Both the position numbers and the translations under genes were made by a program. The notes under the pieces were generated by a model. The model did not search any database, had not been told where the DNA came from, and saw only the letters and a list, made by a program, of their open reading frames with translations. From JBJEFI01 sp051873875 (GTDB lineage Bacteria; Bacillota; Bacilli; Bacillales; Bacillaceae_G), in assembly GCA_051873875.1 (NCBI GenBank), contig JBJEFI010000163.1, positions 1 through 25,127 of the forward strand: 25,127 nt of DNA. Reading direction: 5' to 3'. How positions within the stretch are numbered: the stretch's first letter is position 1; each line of letters opens with the position of its first letter. Shown here in pieces: positions 15,080-21,894 of this stretch.

Positions 15080-17727
15080 GTTATCATCGCCCCTTCAACA
15101 CTTTCATTTCTTTCCGTATGAAATTGATTAATTGTTTTCTGGATTTTTTCTAGCATAAACACATAATTATTTTCACTAATTTCATTTTCTTTACTAATTA
15201 ATAGTTCTTTAAAATCTAATACACCCATATCTTTGTATTCTTCAAAATCCCCATTGAAAACAATGGTTAAAAACTTATCATTAAATATATCCTTAACCTT
15301 AACAGTCTTATTAATTTTTTCATCAAGAGCCTTTTCAAGCTGTAAAGCTCTTTTTCTTTCTTCATTACGTAGTCTCATTTTTTCTCGTTTTATTTCAGCA
15401 ACAATATCATCTGAAGAAGGCTTATCTTTTTCTAGTAAAAGTTCTTTTTCTTCTTGTTGACTGTTTGAAAATGCTATATCCTCAACTTCATTATTAGCTT
15501 TCACTACATCTTGAATATTAGAAGGTGCTTCATGCTTTGAAGGTACTTCTAATATCTGCTCTTTTTCAGTTTCTTTTAATTTATTAGAGTGATAATTGTT
15601 TGTTTCAAAATTAACTTTCATAACATCTAAATCTTTATTTGCATGAGTACATTTAATATTGATTTCATTTATGGATTTGTCGGTATCATAATACTCCGAT
15701 AAATATTCCCATCTATATTTCATTTGTGTTTTTCCAGTTAAAAAGAGGGGATATTGTTTAATTCTGTTCCTTTTGTTATCTTGACGCTTGATTGTACGAA
15801 TTACTATCATTTCCCCTTCTCTTAACCCCATAACCTCTGTTGGATTTAATAAAGCTCTTGAATCAAGATTTTCTGTTTTTGATTTATCGAGCGAGATCGT
15901 TTGCCCCGAACGTGATTTTGTTGTAATGGTTTTATCTCCTAATTTTTTCGAAATCGCTTCAGCAGTATTATAATCAGAAGTTAAAAGATAAAACGTGTTA
16001 TTACAGTTACCATCAATTGTTTTCCAATCTTCACCGTAAAGTTTTTCAATTTGAGAGTATGCTTGAATAACTAGATTAAAACGAATTTTACGTCCTAAAC
16101 AAACCGTCAGAATACTGGCTAAATCATCAATAGGTGGCATATTACCGAATTCATCCAAGAGAAAAATTACTTCTCTAAAACATTTCCCACTTTTCACATT
16201 GGAAGCTGTTCGTGCAAGAGTTGTATAAACTTGTTTAACATACAGAGAAGCGATTACATTAAAAGTCGGGTCATAATCTGGAACAATCATAAATAAAGCA
16301 AGAGGTTTTTCAAACTGCATAACTGAAGTTAAAACGACATTATCATTGTCATTAGATATTTTGAATATACCTTCATTTTCATCTAACCAACCATTTACCG
16401 TAAAAGTAGTTACTTGCTTATTGCTTTTAATCTCGAAAGTATCTCCTATTTCTAAGTGATGATTATGATAAAGTGAAAAACCTCCATCGGAATCAGTATC
16501 AAGTGTTTCTGTTTTCTTACTAGGAAAGGTTACTTTAATTCGACTTAAAGGTTTTGATTTACCTTTAATCCAATGATTAAAACCAAATTTAGTCATATCT
16601 AATGTATTTTGTGATGTTAGTTTCGCTGTACCATCTAATGTAAAAACTCCTAACTTTGCGTTTGTATTAGCTAAGATACTCGCTCTGGTTTGCCCCCCAG
16701 AAAAATTGATAGTAGCGTACTGCATTTTTGCAGGATGATTTTCTGGAAACTGATTAAAGAAATCATCTATTGCACTAATTTCATTACCGTCCTCATCTTC
16801 AACCATTCTAGTTGCTAAATCAGATAACATTAGAGCTACATTGTACATATTGATTTTCTCTGGTTCATACTTACATTGTTCACACAGTCCTAAAATTAAC
16901 GCTGTACATAAATCTGTAGAACTGTTTGCCCAAAACTTATCTTTTGCTGTTGGATCGTTATACAACATAAATGCAACCGAACGTGCGTATTGTTGAGCTA
17001 AAGAAAAATTCCCCTCCAAAAAGGCATCAATCGTAAGCTGCAATAAGTTATATGACATTGATTTAATAGGGTTCATCAAGTTTAACACTTCTACTTTATA
17101 ACCAAGTCCTTCTAAGGTAGTTTTTGAAGCAGAAAACAATTCGCCTTTTGGGTCATTGATAATCATACTTGCTTGTTCTTTTGCTCGACTATAAATATCA
17201 ATTGTAGGGAAAATGAAAGTCTCACCTTTACCGGATCTAGTAGTACCGATAATAAGATTATTTACAGCTGAGTCATCAATAAATATCTTCTTCTTATATC
17301 GTGCTACTGGAACACCGCCACCATTATTGAATCGCTCTTTTATTTCTGGTATTTGTCTATATTGTTTTTTTATTTCTGGAAAAGTAGCAAATCGACTACT
17401 ACCTTTTTGGTCTTTCTTTAATTTACCAAAATTCGAAACATATTTATACACCAAAAACGCCCCTGCAACTACACTTACAAAAGCGATAAAAGGATATAAG
17501 AACATAACTGTCTCAATATAATTAAGCTTGTAAATCATATCCGATGTTATTCTAATCGCTTCTGGTTGTAGTAAATTTCCAGTAAGTAAGGTTTTCTTGA
17601 AAATCTCTACAATAGCATTGATAACAAAGTTTATTAGAAAAAAGAGTGTTGTTGCTGAAAATATAAAGATTAATATTGGAATAGTTAATTTCTTAGCATA
17701 AACTTTAAATTTGTTTTCATTTTCCAT
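15076..17727 (-). CDS. virD4: VirD4/TraG-type coupling protein (T4CP)
   Basis: 883 residues. Membrane ATPase that recruits the relaxase-DNA complex and passes it to the channel. Two N-terminal membrane segments (about 14-40 and 70-96) precede the ATPase domain: Walker A GTTRSGKGET at 161-170, IINDPKGELF at 189-198, Walker B IFLLDEFGN at 522-529, and NLVIQAYSQIEKLYG at 551-565. Residues of about 230-360 form the all-alpha domain used for substrate recognition. A beta-rich insertion of about 85 residues (roughly 386-470) separates TSQNTLDM from LALFMIVPDYD. The C-terminal 170 residues are charged and coiled, an extension past the catalytic core. Ribosome site AAGGAG. A degenerate second copy of the all-alpha domain lies at 19174-19623. 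Confidence 0.93.
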   Translation of the reverse strand: MENENKFKVYAKKLTIPILIFIFSATTLFFLINFVINAIVEIFKKTLLTGNLLQPEAIRITSDMIYKLNYIETVMFLYPFIAFVSVVAGAFLVYKYVSNFGKLKKDQKGSSRFATFPEIKKQYRQIPEIKERFNNGGGVPVARYKKKIFIDDSAVNNLIIGTTRSGKGETFIFPTIDIYSRAKEQASMIINDPKGELFSASKTTLEGLGYKVEVLNLMNPIKSMSYNLLQLTIDAFLEGNFSLAQQYARSVAFMLYNDPTAKDKFWANSSTDLCTALILGLCEQCKYEPEKINMYNVALMLSDLATRMVEDEDGNEISAIDDFFNQFPENHPAKMQYATINFSGGQTRASILANTNAKLGVFTLDGTAKLTSQNTLDMTKFGFNHWIKGKSKPLSRIKVTFPSKKTETLDTDSDGGFSLYHNHHLEIGDTFEIKSNKQVTTFTVNGWLDENEGIFKISNDNDNVVLTSVMQFEKPLALFMIVPDYDPTFNVIASLYVKQVYTTLARTASNVKSGKCFREVIFLLDEFGNMPPIDDLASILTVCLGRKIRFNLVIQAYSQIEKLYGEDWKTIDGNCNNTFYLLTSDYNTAEAISKKLGDKTITTKSRSGQTISLDKSKTENLDSRALLNPTEVMGLREGEMIVIRTIKRQDNKRNRIKQYPLFLTGKTQMKYRWEYLSEYYDTDKSINEINIKCTHANKDLDVMKVNFETNNYHSNKLKETEKEQILEVPSKHEAPSNIQDVVKANNEVEDIAFSNSQQEEKELLLEKDKPSSDDIVAEIKREKMRLRNEERKRALQLEKALDEKINKTVKVKDIFNDKFLTIVFNGDFEEYKDMGVLDFKELLISKENEISENNYVFMLEKIQKTINQFHTERNESVEGAMIT

Positions 17728-17739
17728 CTAAATTTCTCC

Positions 17740-18849
17740 TTACAACGCCTTTAGTTCATTTTTCTTTTTGTTAGATTCTGCTTGAACTTTTTTTGCTTCA
17801 TCTGTCTTTTTATCTGCGGTTAATCGTTTATGCTTTTCATCCAATGTAGTAATTTCAGCTTTCAGCACTTCATATGAAGTAATTTTTTGTTTTAATTGTT
17901 CATCATTATTATTATTCAATTCAACTTTTGCTTCTTCAATCTTACCTAATTTCAATAAACCATACGTTTTCATTTTTGAACGTTCGATTGTTGTATTAAT
18001 TGAAGGTATGTTTAGCATCAATTGATAGTCACGAGCAAAATACGCTAAGTCAAAACGAGCTTCATTAGTTGGATATAGCTCATTAAATATCTTAATTTTT
18101 TCTACCTTTGTTTTATCAATCATATTTGATGTTAAAATTAAAGTTTCAACATGAACTGGGTCATCGAAAAGCTCTACAGCCTTATTAAATTCATCTTTTT
18201 CTAAATAATAACTGACTAAAATTCTTTTTTGAGATTCACTTAAATCTGATTGCTTTTCTAAAAACGGTATTAATGATTCTCCGTTTTCTATTAAAGCAGT
18301 TTCATAGCTCTCAATTAGCACATCTTGTTTAGCAACTACCTCTCTTCCAGTTTTAATGGCTTCTTCATATTGGAATTTAGAGACGAAAAAGATTGTTACA
18401 GAAACGCTTAAAGCTACCATAGATGTTGTTGTTAAAAAATAAATTGTTCTACGTTGCCATTTTTTCAACTTTGATATTTTCTTTTTATCTAAGTTGATGA
18501 GTGTGCGATCAATGTTTTCTTTTTTCTTATATTCTTCTGGAGTTAATTTTTCAATTTGTTCCAAGAGATACATTTTGTCAGCTTGATTTTTCTTATCTAC
18601 TTTTATTCTGTTTACCATTTCGTGAATTTGATGATAAATATTAGGATAATCATATGAGCCAAAGTTAAAAATACCTTTATAGAAGAGAGTATCGTTATCA
18701 TCCACTACATGAAATTCACCAAAAAATACTTTATTTTCTTCTCGACTATTTTTTTCAATTTCATGAGTTAACTTAACAGCATCCTCAAATTTTATCTTTT
18801 CGAATATTTTTATTCTTCCGTCTACCGCATTAGTGAATAACACATACAT
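17740..18849 (-). CDS. Single-pass membrane protein, EssB/YukC-like in layout
   Basis: 369 residues. A cytoplasmic N-terminal domain of about 130 residues is followed by a basic stretch, one membrane segment (about 136-158) and an extracellular helical domain with repeat-like helices (SESQKRILVSYYLEKDEFNK, MKTYGLLKLGKIEEA) ending in a Lys/Glu-rich coiled tail. This order resembles EssB/YukC of type VII secretion, although the cytoplasmic domain is shorter than the usual pseudokinase. Homology is suggested, not shown. The start is the ATG at 18849 with AGGTGAGG about nine bases upstream; a TTG just before it is the alternative. The gene lies between the pilin and VirD4, behind a hairpin terminator. 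Confidence 0.8.
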   Translation of the reverse strand: MYVLFTNAVDGRIKIFEKIKFEDAVKLTHEIEKNSREENKVFFGEFHVVDDNDTLFYKGIFNFGSYDYPNIYHQIHEMVNRIKVDKKNQADKMYLLEQIEKLTPEEYKKKENIDRTLINLDKKKISKLKKWQRRTIYFLTTTSMVALSVSVTIFFVSKFQYEEAIKTGREVVAKQDVLIESYETALIENGESLIPFLEKQSDLSESQKRILVSYYLEKDEFNKAVELFDDPVHVETLILTSNMIDKTKVEKIKIFNELYPTNEARFDLAYFARDYQLMLNIPSINTTIERSKMKTYGLLKLGKIEEAKVELNNNNDEQLKQKITSYEVLKAEITTLDEKHKRLTADKKTDEAKKVQAESNKKKNELKAL

Positions 18850-18878
18850 CAATTAAACCCTCACCTTTCTTTGTAATA

Positions 18879-18911
18879 GAAAAACCACCCATTAATAATG
18901 AGTGGTTTTTC
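18879..18911 (-). terminator. Hairpin terminator/attenuator after the pilin gene
   Basis: Inverted repeat with perfect 10-bp arms GAAAAACCAC (18879-18888) and GTGGTTTTTC (18902-18911), plus an inner CATTA/TAATG pairing. The stem ends in five T on either strand. It follows the pilin stop by 16 bp and probably allows partial read-through, so that pilin is made in excess over downstream channel proteins. Confidence 0.75.
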
Positions 18912-18926
18912 AACGATATAAAATTA

Positions 18927-19154
18927 TTAGAATTTAATATTGCTATCAATACCTTCAGCTAAAGTGTATGCACCCATTAACACGACTAACCCCACAGCTC
19001 CTCCAATGAACCAACCAATAGACTTCGAACGACCACGATCTCCACCAAAAATTAAAAAGTATGCTCCGATACAAAAGGCGATAGCTGCACCAATAATTCC
19101 TAGCCTTTGAGCCCATTCCAGTATTGCTTGACCTGTACTAATTAAGCTTTCCAT
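18927..19154 (-). CDS. VirB2/TrbC-like small two-pass membrane protein (pilin-like)
   Basis: 75 residues. A short amphipathic N-terminus (MESLISTGQAILEWAQRLG) is followed by two hydrophobic helices (about 20-37 and 47-66) separated by a basic loop GGDRGRSKS, ending in a short polar tail. Size and topology match VirB2/TrbC-type pilin subunits and their Gram-positive counterparts. No long signal peptide is seen. Ribosome site AAGGATGG. It is the first intact core T4SS gene of the operon and is followed at once by a strong hairpin, which fits a highly expressed structural subunit. Confidence 0.75.
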   Translation of the reverse strand: MESLISTGQAILEWAQRLGIIGAAIAFCIGAYFLIFGGDRGRSKSIGWFIGGAVGLVVLMGAYTLAEGIDSNIKF

Positions 19155-19173
19155 CCAATAACACCATCCTTCT

Positions 19174-19623
19174 TTATTTGTAAAATTTATTTATTTTTCC
19201 TTGTGTCATTACTAAAACACTTTCTTTTAATCTTTCAGAAGAAAAAATATTATTATATTGTACTCTCGCAGGATGATTTTCTTGAAATTGATTAAAGAAA
19301 GCATCTAAAGAAGAAGCATTTTCAAATGGTAATTCAGTTAATTTAAAAGCAATTGTATGTTCGTAAATACTTTGAGGTTCATCTTTGTGTTTTTCACATA
19401 AACCTAAAATTAAAGCTGTACAAAAATTTGTTGATACATCAGTCCAAAATATATCTTTTTCATTTTCATTTGGTTCATTACATAACATTGAAGCTAATGA
19501 ATAAGCATGTTTCCGAGCAGTAGAAAAATCTTCTTTTAAAAAAGCGTTCATTGTAAGCTGTAATAAGTCAATTGTGGCGGTTGTAAACTGAACATCACTC
19601 TTAATAATAAAGCACCCCTTTAT
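19174..19623 (-). pseudogene. Remnant of a second VirD4 coupling protein (all-alpha domain only)
   Basis: The 125-residue reading frame from an ATG at 19551 matches VirD4 residues of about 233-352: AFL-x3-FS, TALILGLCE, DAFFNQF against DDFFNQF, and ENHPA. The match continues upstream of that ATG (DLLQLT against NLLQLT). The frame is open back to 19623, but no proper start codon with a ribosome site is present; an AAAGGGG at 19615-19621 has no ATG in range. Both the Walker A and Walker B parts are missing, and the 3' end diverges after SVLVMTQGKI. It looks like a decayed duplicate or recombination scar. A functional stand-alone substrate-binding domain cannot be excluded because the frame has stayed open. 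Confidence 0.7.
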
Positions 19624-19856
19624 TTAAACATATCGCTATTACTATCAACTGGTTTACTTTCACTAATTGGTTTCGTTGGACCTTCTACAGATGTTCTAAC
19701 GTTTAATTTGTTGTCTAAAGCTTCAAGTATTAAGGCTTGATTATTCTGTATAACTTCTTGATGTTTTTCATCTAGCCAAGTATCATAATCAATCCCTTGA
19801 ATCTGTAATAACTTTTCAGCAAAATTCTTACTCTGTCTTTGTTCCTTAGTTGCCAA
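19620..19856 (-). CDS. Small helical protein of unknown function
   Basis: 78 residues from a TTG start at 19856, chosen because GGGGGTGAT lies seven bases upstream and the sequence further upstream belongs to an inverted-repeat element. A longer version from an ATG at 19943 would be encoded partly inside that element and has no ribosome site. The product is charged and helical (NFAEKLLQIQGIDYDTWLDE) with a Ser/Pro-rich tail. Not recognised. First gene of the leftward transfer operon as it now stands. Confidence 0.6.
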   Translation of the reverse strand: MATKEQRQSKNFAEKLLQIQGIDYDTWLDEKHQEVIQNNQALILEALDNKLNVRTSVEGPTKPISESKPVDSNSDMFK

Positions 19857-19894
19857 GAGAAAATCACCCCCCATTTTAGGATTAAAATGAAAAA

Positions 19895-20168
19895 CAACAC
19901 ACCCAATAAGGACAGTTATTTTTGCGAATTTATAGCTGTTCATTCGCTAACTCTACAAAGCATTTAGCTCTGCGGCACAAGGTTTTTAGATAACCAAGAA
20001 CTATTAAATGTAGTCTCTGACCAGTTTTAGGAAAATCTCGCCTAACCATTTAAATTCGTATATTCGTAACCTCGACTACAAAGGCAACGAACACGCTTAT
20101 TTAGTTGTGATTTTTTATATAACCTTGTTTTAAAGGTACTCCTAAAACTGTCCTTATTGGATGTGTCG
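19895..20168. mobile_element. 274-bp inverted-repeat element, MITE-like or IS remnant
   Basis: The ends are imperfect inverted repeats of about 25 bp: 19895-19920 containing CCAATAAGGACAGTT, and 20143-20168 with the complement AACTGTCCTTATTGG. About 22 of 25 positions match. No transposase frame remains inside and no clear target duplication is visible. Internal shorter inverted repeats also exist (ACAAGGTT 19977-19984 with 20121-20128; CAGTTTTAGGA 20022-20032 with 20140-20150). The element occupies almost the whole gap between the Xre gene and the first transfer gene. Confidence 0.6.
19929..19958 (-). promoter_or_regulatory. Candidate outward promoter from the inverted-repeat element
   Basis: On the minus strand, TTGTAG (19958-19953) and TATAAA (19934-19929) are separated by 18 bp, close to the consensus. 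It lies just inside the left end of the element and points into the transfer operon about 70 bp away. It could now drive that operon. Prediction by eye only. Confidence 0.4.
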
Positions 20169-20189
20169 TAGATCATCATTAATTTTCAA

Positions 20190-20744
20190 TCATTTACTCC
20201 CTACTTTCTTAGGTTTTTTCAAACGAGTTAGTTCATCATCAGATTTTTTTCTTTTCGCTAATACACAGTTATTAGAAACAACTGTCTTAGTCCTATAATA
20301 TAAATCTGTTATATGCTCCATCTCTCCCGAATCTTTTTCGATACCTACAAATCCTTTTACTTCATAAATCTTTCCTTCAAATGTGCGAATAGTGTCAGCA
20401 GACGGTAATTCATATAGACCGTAACGTTCATTCACGTTCGTATCACTTCCTGCTTTCTGTTCAAGTTCTGTGTAATCCCACATTCTCACATTCAACTCAT
20501 TTTCATCTTTTGGCTCTATCCCGAAATCTATATAATCCCAGGGAATGCTCGACATTGGTATTTTAAGAGATTGAGCAATCAATGCGATATTTCTTACAGA
20601 AGGAATTGTTTTCCCTATTTCCCACGCACTAATTGTACTTTGTGGAATTTCATTATCGGTTAATTCAGATAATTGAGATTGCGATAATGAATGTAATTCA
20701 CGCTGCTCTTTTAACCAATCAGCAAAAGCAAATAGGTAGCCCAT
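20190..20744 (-). CDS. Xre-family transcriptional regulator
   Basis: 184 residues. The N-terminal Cro/C1-type helix-turn-helix (about 8-65) has the recognition region LSQSQLSELTDNEIPQSTIS followed by AWEIGKTIPSVRNIALIAQ. The C-terminal 110 residues include a beta-rich part (RTFEGKIYEVKGFVGIEKD) and a very basic tail (KRKKSDDELTRLKKPKK). Ribosome site AAAGGAGTGG, eight bases from ATG. Its promoter (20786-20813) holds two operator copies 21 bp apart, so autoregulation is likely. No terminator follows it before the transfer genes, so read-through into them is possible. It is a candidate master regulator of transfer, diverging from a second Xre gene at 21325. Confidence 0.88.
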   Translation of the reverse strand: MGYLFAFADWLKEQRELHSLSQSQLSELTDNEIPQSTISAWEIGKTIPSVRNIALIAQSLKIPMSSIPWDYIDFGIEPKDENELNVRMWDYTELEQKAGSDTNVNERYGLYELPSADTIRTFEGKIYEVKGFVGIEKDSGEMEHITDLYYRTKTVVSNNCVLAKRKKSDDELTRLKKPKKVGSK

Positions 20745-20785
20745 AAATCCACTCCTTTCACCAAAACATTTTCTTTATATTTCCA

Positions 20786-20813
20786 ATTATATCAGTATTC
20801 TGTTACAAGTCAA
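20786..20813 (-). promoter_or_regulatory. Promoter of the leftward Xre gene
   Basis: On the minus strand, TTGACT (20813-20808) and TATAAT (20791-20786) are separated by 16 bp, a strong vegetative-type promoter. One operator copy fills the spacer and touches the -10 box, and a second overlaps the -35 box. Confidence 0.8.
20791..20804. promoter_or_regulatory. Operator copy in the spacer of the Xre promoter
   Basis: ATCAGTATTCTGTT, matching the ATCAG-N4-CTGAT core at 12 of 14 palindromic positions and matching the reverse complement of the 90-103 site at 12 of 14. Binding here would block the promoter. Confidence 0.65.
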
Positions 20814-20825
20814 CAGATTTCTGAT
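20812..20825. promoter_or_regulatory. Operator copy at the -35 box of the Xre promoter
   Basis: AACAGATTTCTGAT, with the same half-sites as the other operators. Its centre is 21 bp from the neighbouring copy, two helical turns, which favours cooperative binding of dimers on one DNA face. Confidence 0.6.
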
Positions 20826-20844
20826 ATTTTATAAAATTTAAAAT

Positions 20845-20877
20845 ATTAAAAAATAAAAAACCCTTGATATATCAAGG
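20845..20877 (-). terminator. Leftward intrinsic terminator upstream of the Xre promoter
   Basis: The perfect palindrome CCTTGATATATCAAGG (20862-20877) is followed on the minus strand by GTTTTTTATTTTTT. It would stop leftward transcription just before the Xre promoter, insulating it, or end an unannotated transcript from the intergenic region. Confidence 0.65.
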
Positions 20878-21163
20878 TTAAGGTAATATATAAAAATGTT
20901 ATTACTCTTTTTTTCTTATTTTTCCCATTAATTTATTTAAGTAATATTTCCTCATTTTTTGGTTTCTTTTGTAAAAAAAGAGTGGTTTATAGTGAGTGAT
21001 TTATAGAGAAAATTAACTATGTGTTATTGTGTTAAGTCTTTTCTTTGATTTACAATTAATGTAGCTTTGGAATAAAGTTTGATTAAAAAATGTCCTTCAA
21101 TCCTTATTTAACAACAAATGCAAAAACTCCATTTTGAAAAAAGATTGATCAAAATATTTTACA

Positions 21164-21188
21164 AACCTTGATATAGCAATGTTTTTTT
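21164..21188 (+). terminator. Weak rightward terminator-like hairpin
   Basis: AACCTTG (21164-21170) pairs imperfectly with CAATGTT (21177-21183), followed by a T-run to 21188. It would insulate the rightward Xre promoter from upstream transcription. One internal mismatch makes this weak. Confidence 0.3.
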
Positions 21189-21268
21189 ATATTTACCCTT
21201 CTAAAACGGTTAAACTTTTTTACAAACAGTGCGACTTTATTTCAAATCAACAATTAAAGCATCATAAT

Positions 21269-21282
21269 ACCAGTTTTCTGAT
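21269..21282. promoter_or_regulatory. Operator-like site at the rightward Xre promoter
   Basis: ACCAGTTTTCTGAT shares the CTGAT half-site and CAG-N4-CTG core of the operator family. It sits where the -35 box should be, about 9 bp before the -10 box, and no recognisable -35 is present. It may therefore act as a repressor site, or as an activator site for a -35-less promoter. Confidence 0.5.
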
Positions 21283-21290
21283 ATTTCCAC

Positions 21291-21296
21291 TATAAT
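21291..21296 (+). promoter_or_regulatory. -10 box of the rightward Xre gene
   Basis: Perfect TATAAT. The expected start of transcription is near 21303, which is why the ATG at 21304 is rejected as a start and the ATG at 21325, behind AAGGAGG, is preferred. The -35 position (TACCAG) does not match the consensus. Confidence 0.6.
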
Positions 21297-21324
21297 TTCA
21301 ATTATGGACAAAGGAGGAAATCCT

Positions 21325-21630
21325 ATGGATATAAATGAAGCGCTATCATTACGCATGAAAGAACTAGCAAAAGAACGACACATATCCGTAAATGAAATCA
21401 TAAAGCGAGGAGGTATAAATCAATCAACTATATCCGAAATAATGAGTGGTCGTTCCAAACACCCTAGAGTAAGCACAATACAAAAGTTTTGTACTGGCTG
21501 TGGAATATCAATGGGAGAATTTTTTTCTAGTGAGTACTTTTCGTATAACCAGTTAGATTTACTTGAGGAAAATGAGAATAAAAAAAGATCGCTATCAGAA
21601 TCAAAAAACACCGATAGCGAACAAGATTAA
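21325..21630 (+). CDS. Xre/Cro-like small regulator
   Basis: 101 residues. Helix-turn-helix over about 2-65: ALSLRMKELAKERHISVNEI, then GGINQSTISEIMSGRSKHPR as the recognition region, and VSTIQKFCTGCGISMGEFF. It ends in a short acidic and Ser-rich tail. The start is fixed by AAGGAGG at 21311-21317, seven bases before the ATG. It diverges from the larger Xre gene and has an operator of the same family at its promoter, so the pair may form a bistable switch. Its last 30 bp overlap the 3' end of a convergent membrane-protein gene, and that gene's terminator hairpin lies inside this coding sequence. Confidence 0.88.
   Translation: MDINEALSLRMKELAKERHISVNEIIKRGGINQSTISEIMSGRSKHPRVSTIQKFCTGCGISMGEFFSSEYFSYNQLDLLEENENKKRSLSESKNTDSEQD
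21580..21620 (-). terminator. Leftward terminator embedded in the Xre coding sequence
   Basis: Arms TCGCTATC (21589-21596) and GATAGCGA (21613-21620) form an 8-bp stem followed on the minus strand by TCTTTTTTATT. It would end the transcript of the convergent membrane-protein gene, whose stop codon lies in the loop region. The arms encode part of the Xre tail on the other strand. Confidence 0.6.
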
Positions 21631-21876
21631 AAATAACACTATAATTAAAGAAATAAATGATACAGCTAAATTTAGAATACCAGATAAAATGTGTTTAAAA
21701 GCATAATAAAATTTATCTGCTAAATATGATAATGCAGCTAAAACTATAAAAACATACGTTATTTGCGAAAAAACGAAAACTGAAATTACTGATATAGCTA
21801 GAAAAATTAAAGATAATTTATTTTTAAATCTCATATACTTAAACTTTTCTGTTGTTAGACTTAATACATTTATCAT
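21601..21876 (-). CDS. Small membrane protein of unknown function
   Basis: 91 residues with two or three hydrophobic segments (LSLIFLAISVISVFVFSQIT with YVFIVLAALSYLA, then ILNLAVSFISLIIVLFLILF). No signal cleavage site or known family. Ribosome site AGGTGGTG, seven bases before ATG. It has its own extended -10 promoter (22005-22013) and an untranslated leader of about 120 bases. It lies convergent to the Xre gene and overlaps it by 30 bp. Small membrane proteins next to conjugation regulators can be exclusion or immunity factors, but nothing here proves that. Confidence 0.7.
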   Translation of the reverse strand: MINVLSLTTEKFKYMRFKNKLSLIFLAISVISVFVFSQITYVFIVLAALSYLADKFYYAFKHILSGILNLAVSFISLIIVLFLILFAIGVF

Positions 21877-21894
21877 CTTAGTTCACCACCTTAG

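Larger units (their letters stand above)
20826..21268. other. Non-coding region between divergent regulators
   Basis: About 440 bp, very A+T-rich, without a supported gene. It contains a leftward terminator at 20845-20877, a weak rightward terminator-like hairpin at 21164-21188 whose stem start (AACCTTGATATA) repeats that of the first, and otherwise A/T tracts. A 17-codon frame at 20902-20955 on the minus strand has no ribosome site. A small RNA ending at the leftward terminator is possible but not demonstrable by eye. Confidence 0.5.

Noticed and set aside
15233..17521. Several plus-strand frames opposite the VirD4 gene
   Set aside because: They are shadows of the coupling-protein coding sequence, Ser/Phe-rich and without ribosome sites.
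19857..19943. Longer start (ATG at 19943) for the 78-residue gene
   Set aside because: The extra residues would be encoded across the end of the inverted-repeat element and no ribosome site precedes that ATG; the TTG at 19856 has GGGGGTGAT seven bases upstream.
20902..20955. 17-residue basic peptide gene (MRKYYLNKLMGKIRKKE), minus strand
   Set aside because: No ribosome site and a purely A+T-rich context; kept only as part of a possible small RNA.
21304..21324. ATG at 21304 as start of the rightward Xre gene
   Set aside because: It coincides with the predicted transcription start, and the AAGGAGG ribosome site lies downstream of it, serving the ATG at 21325.
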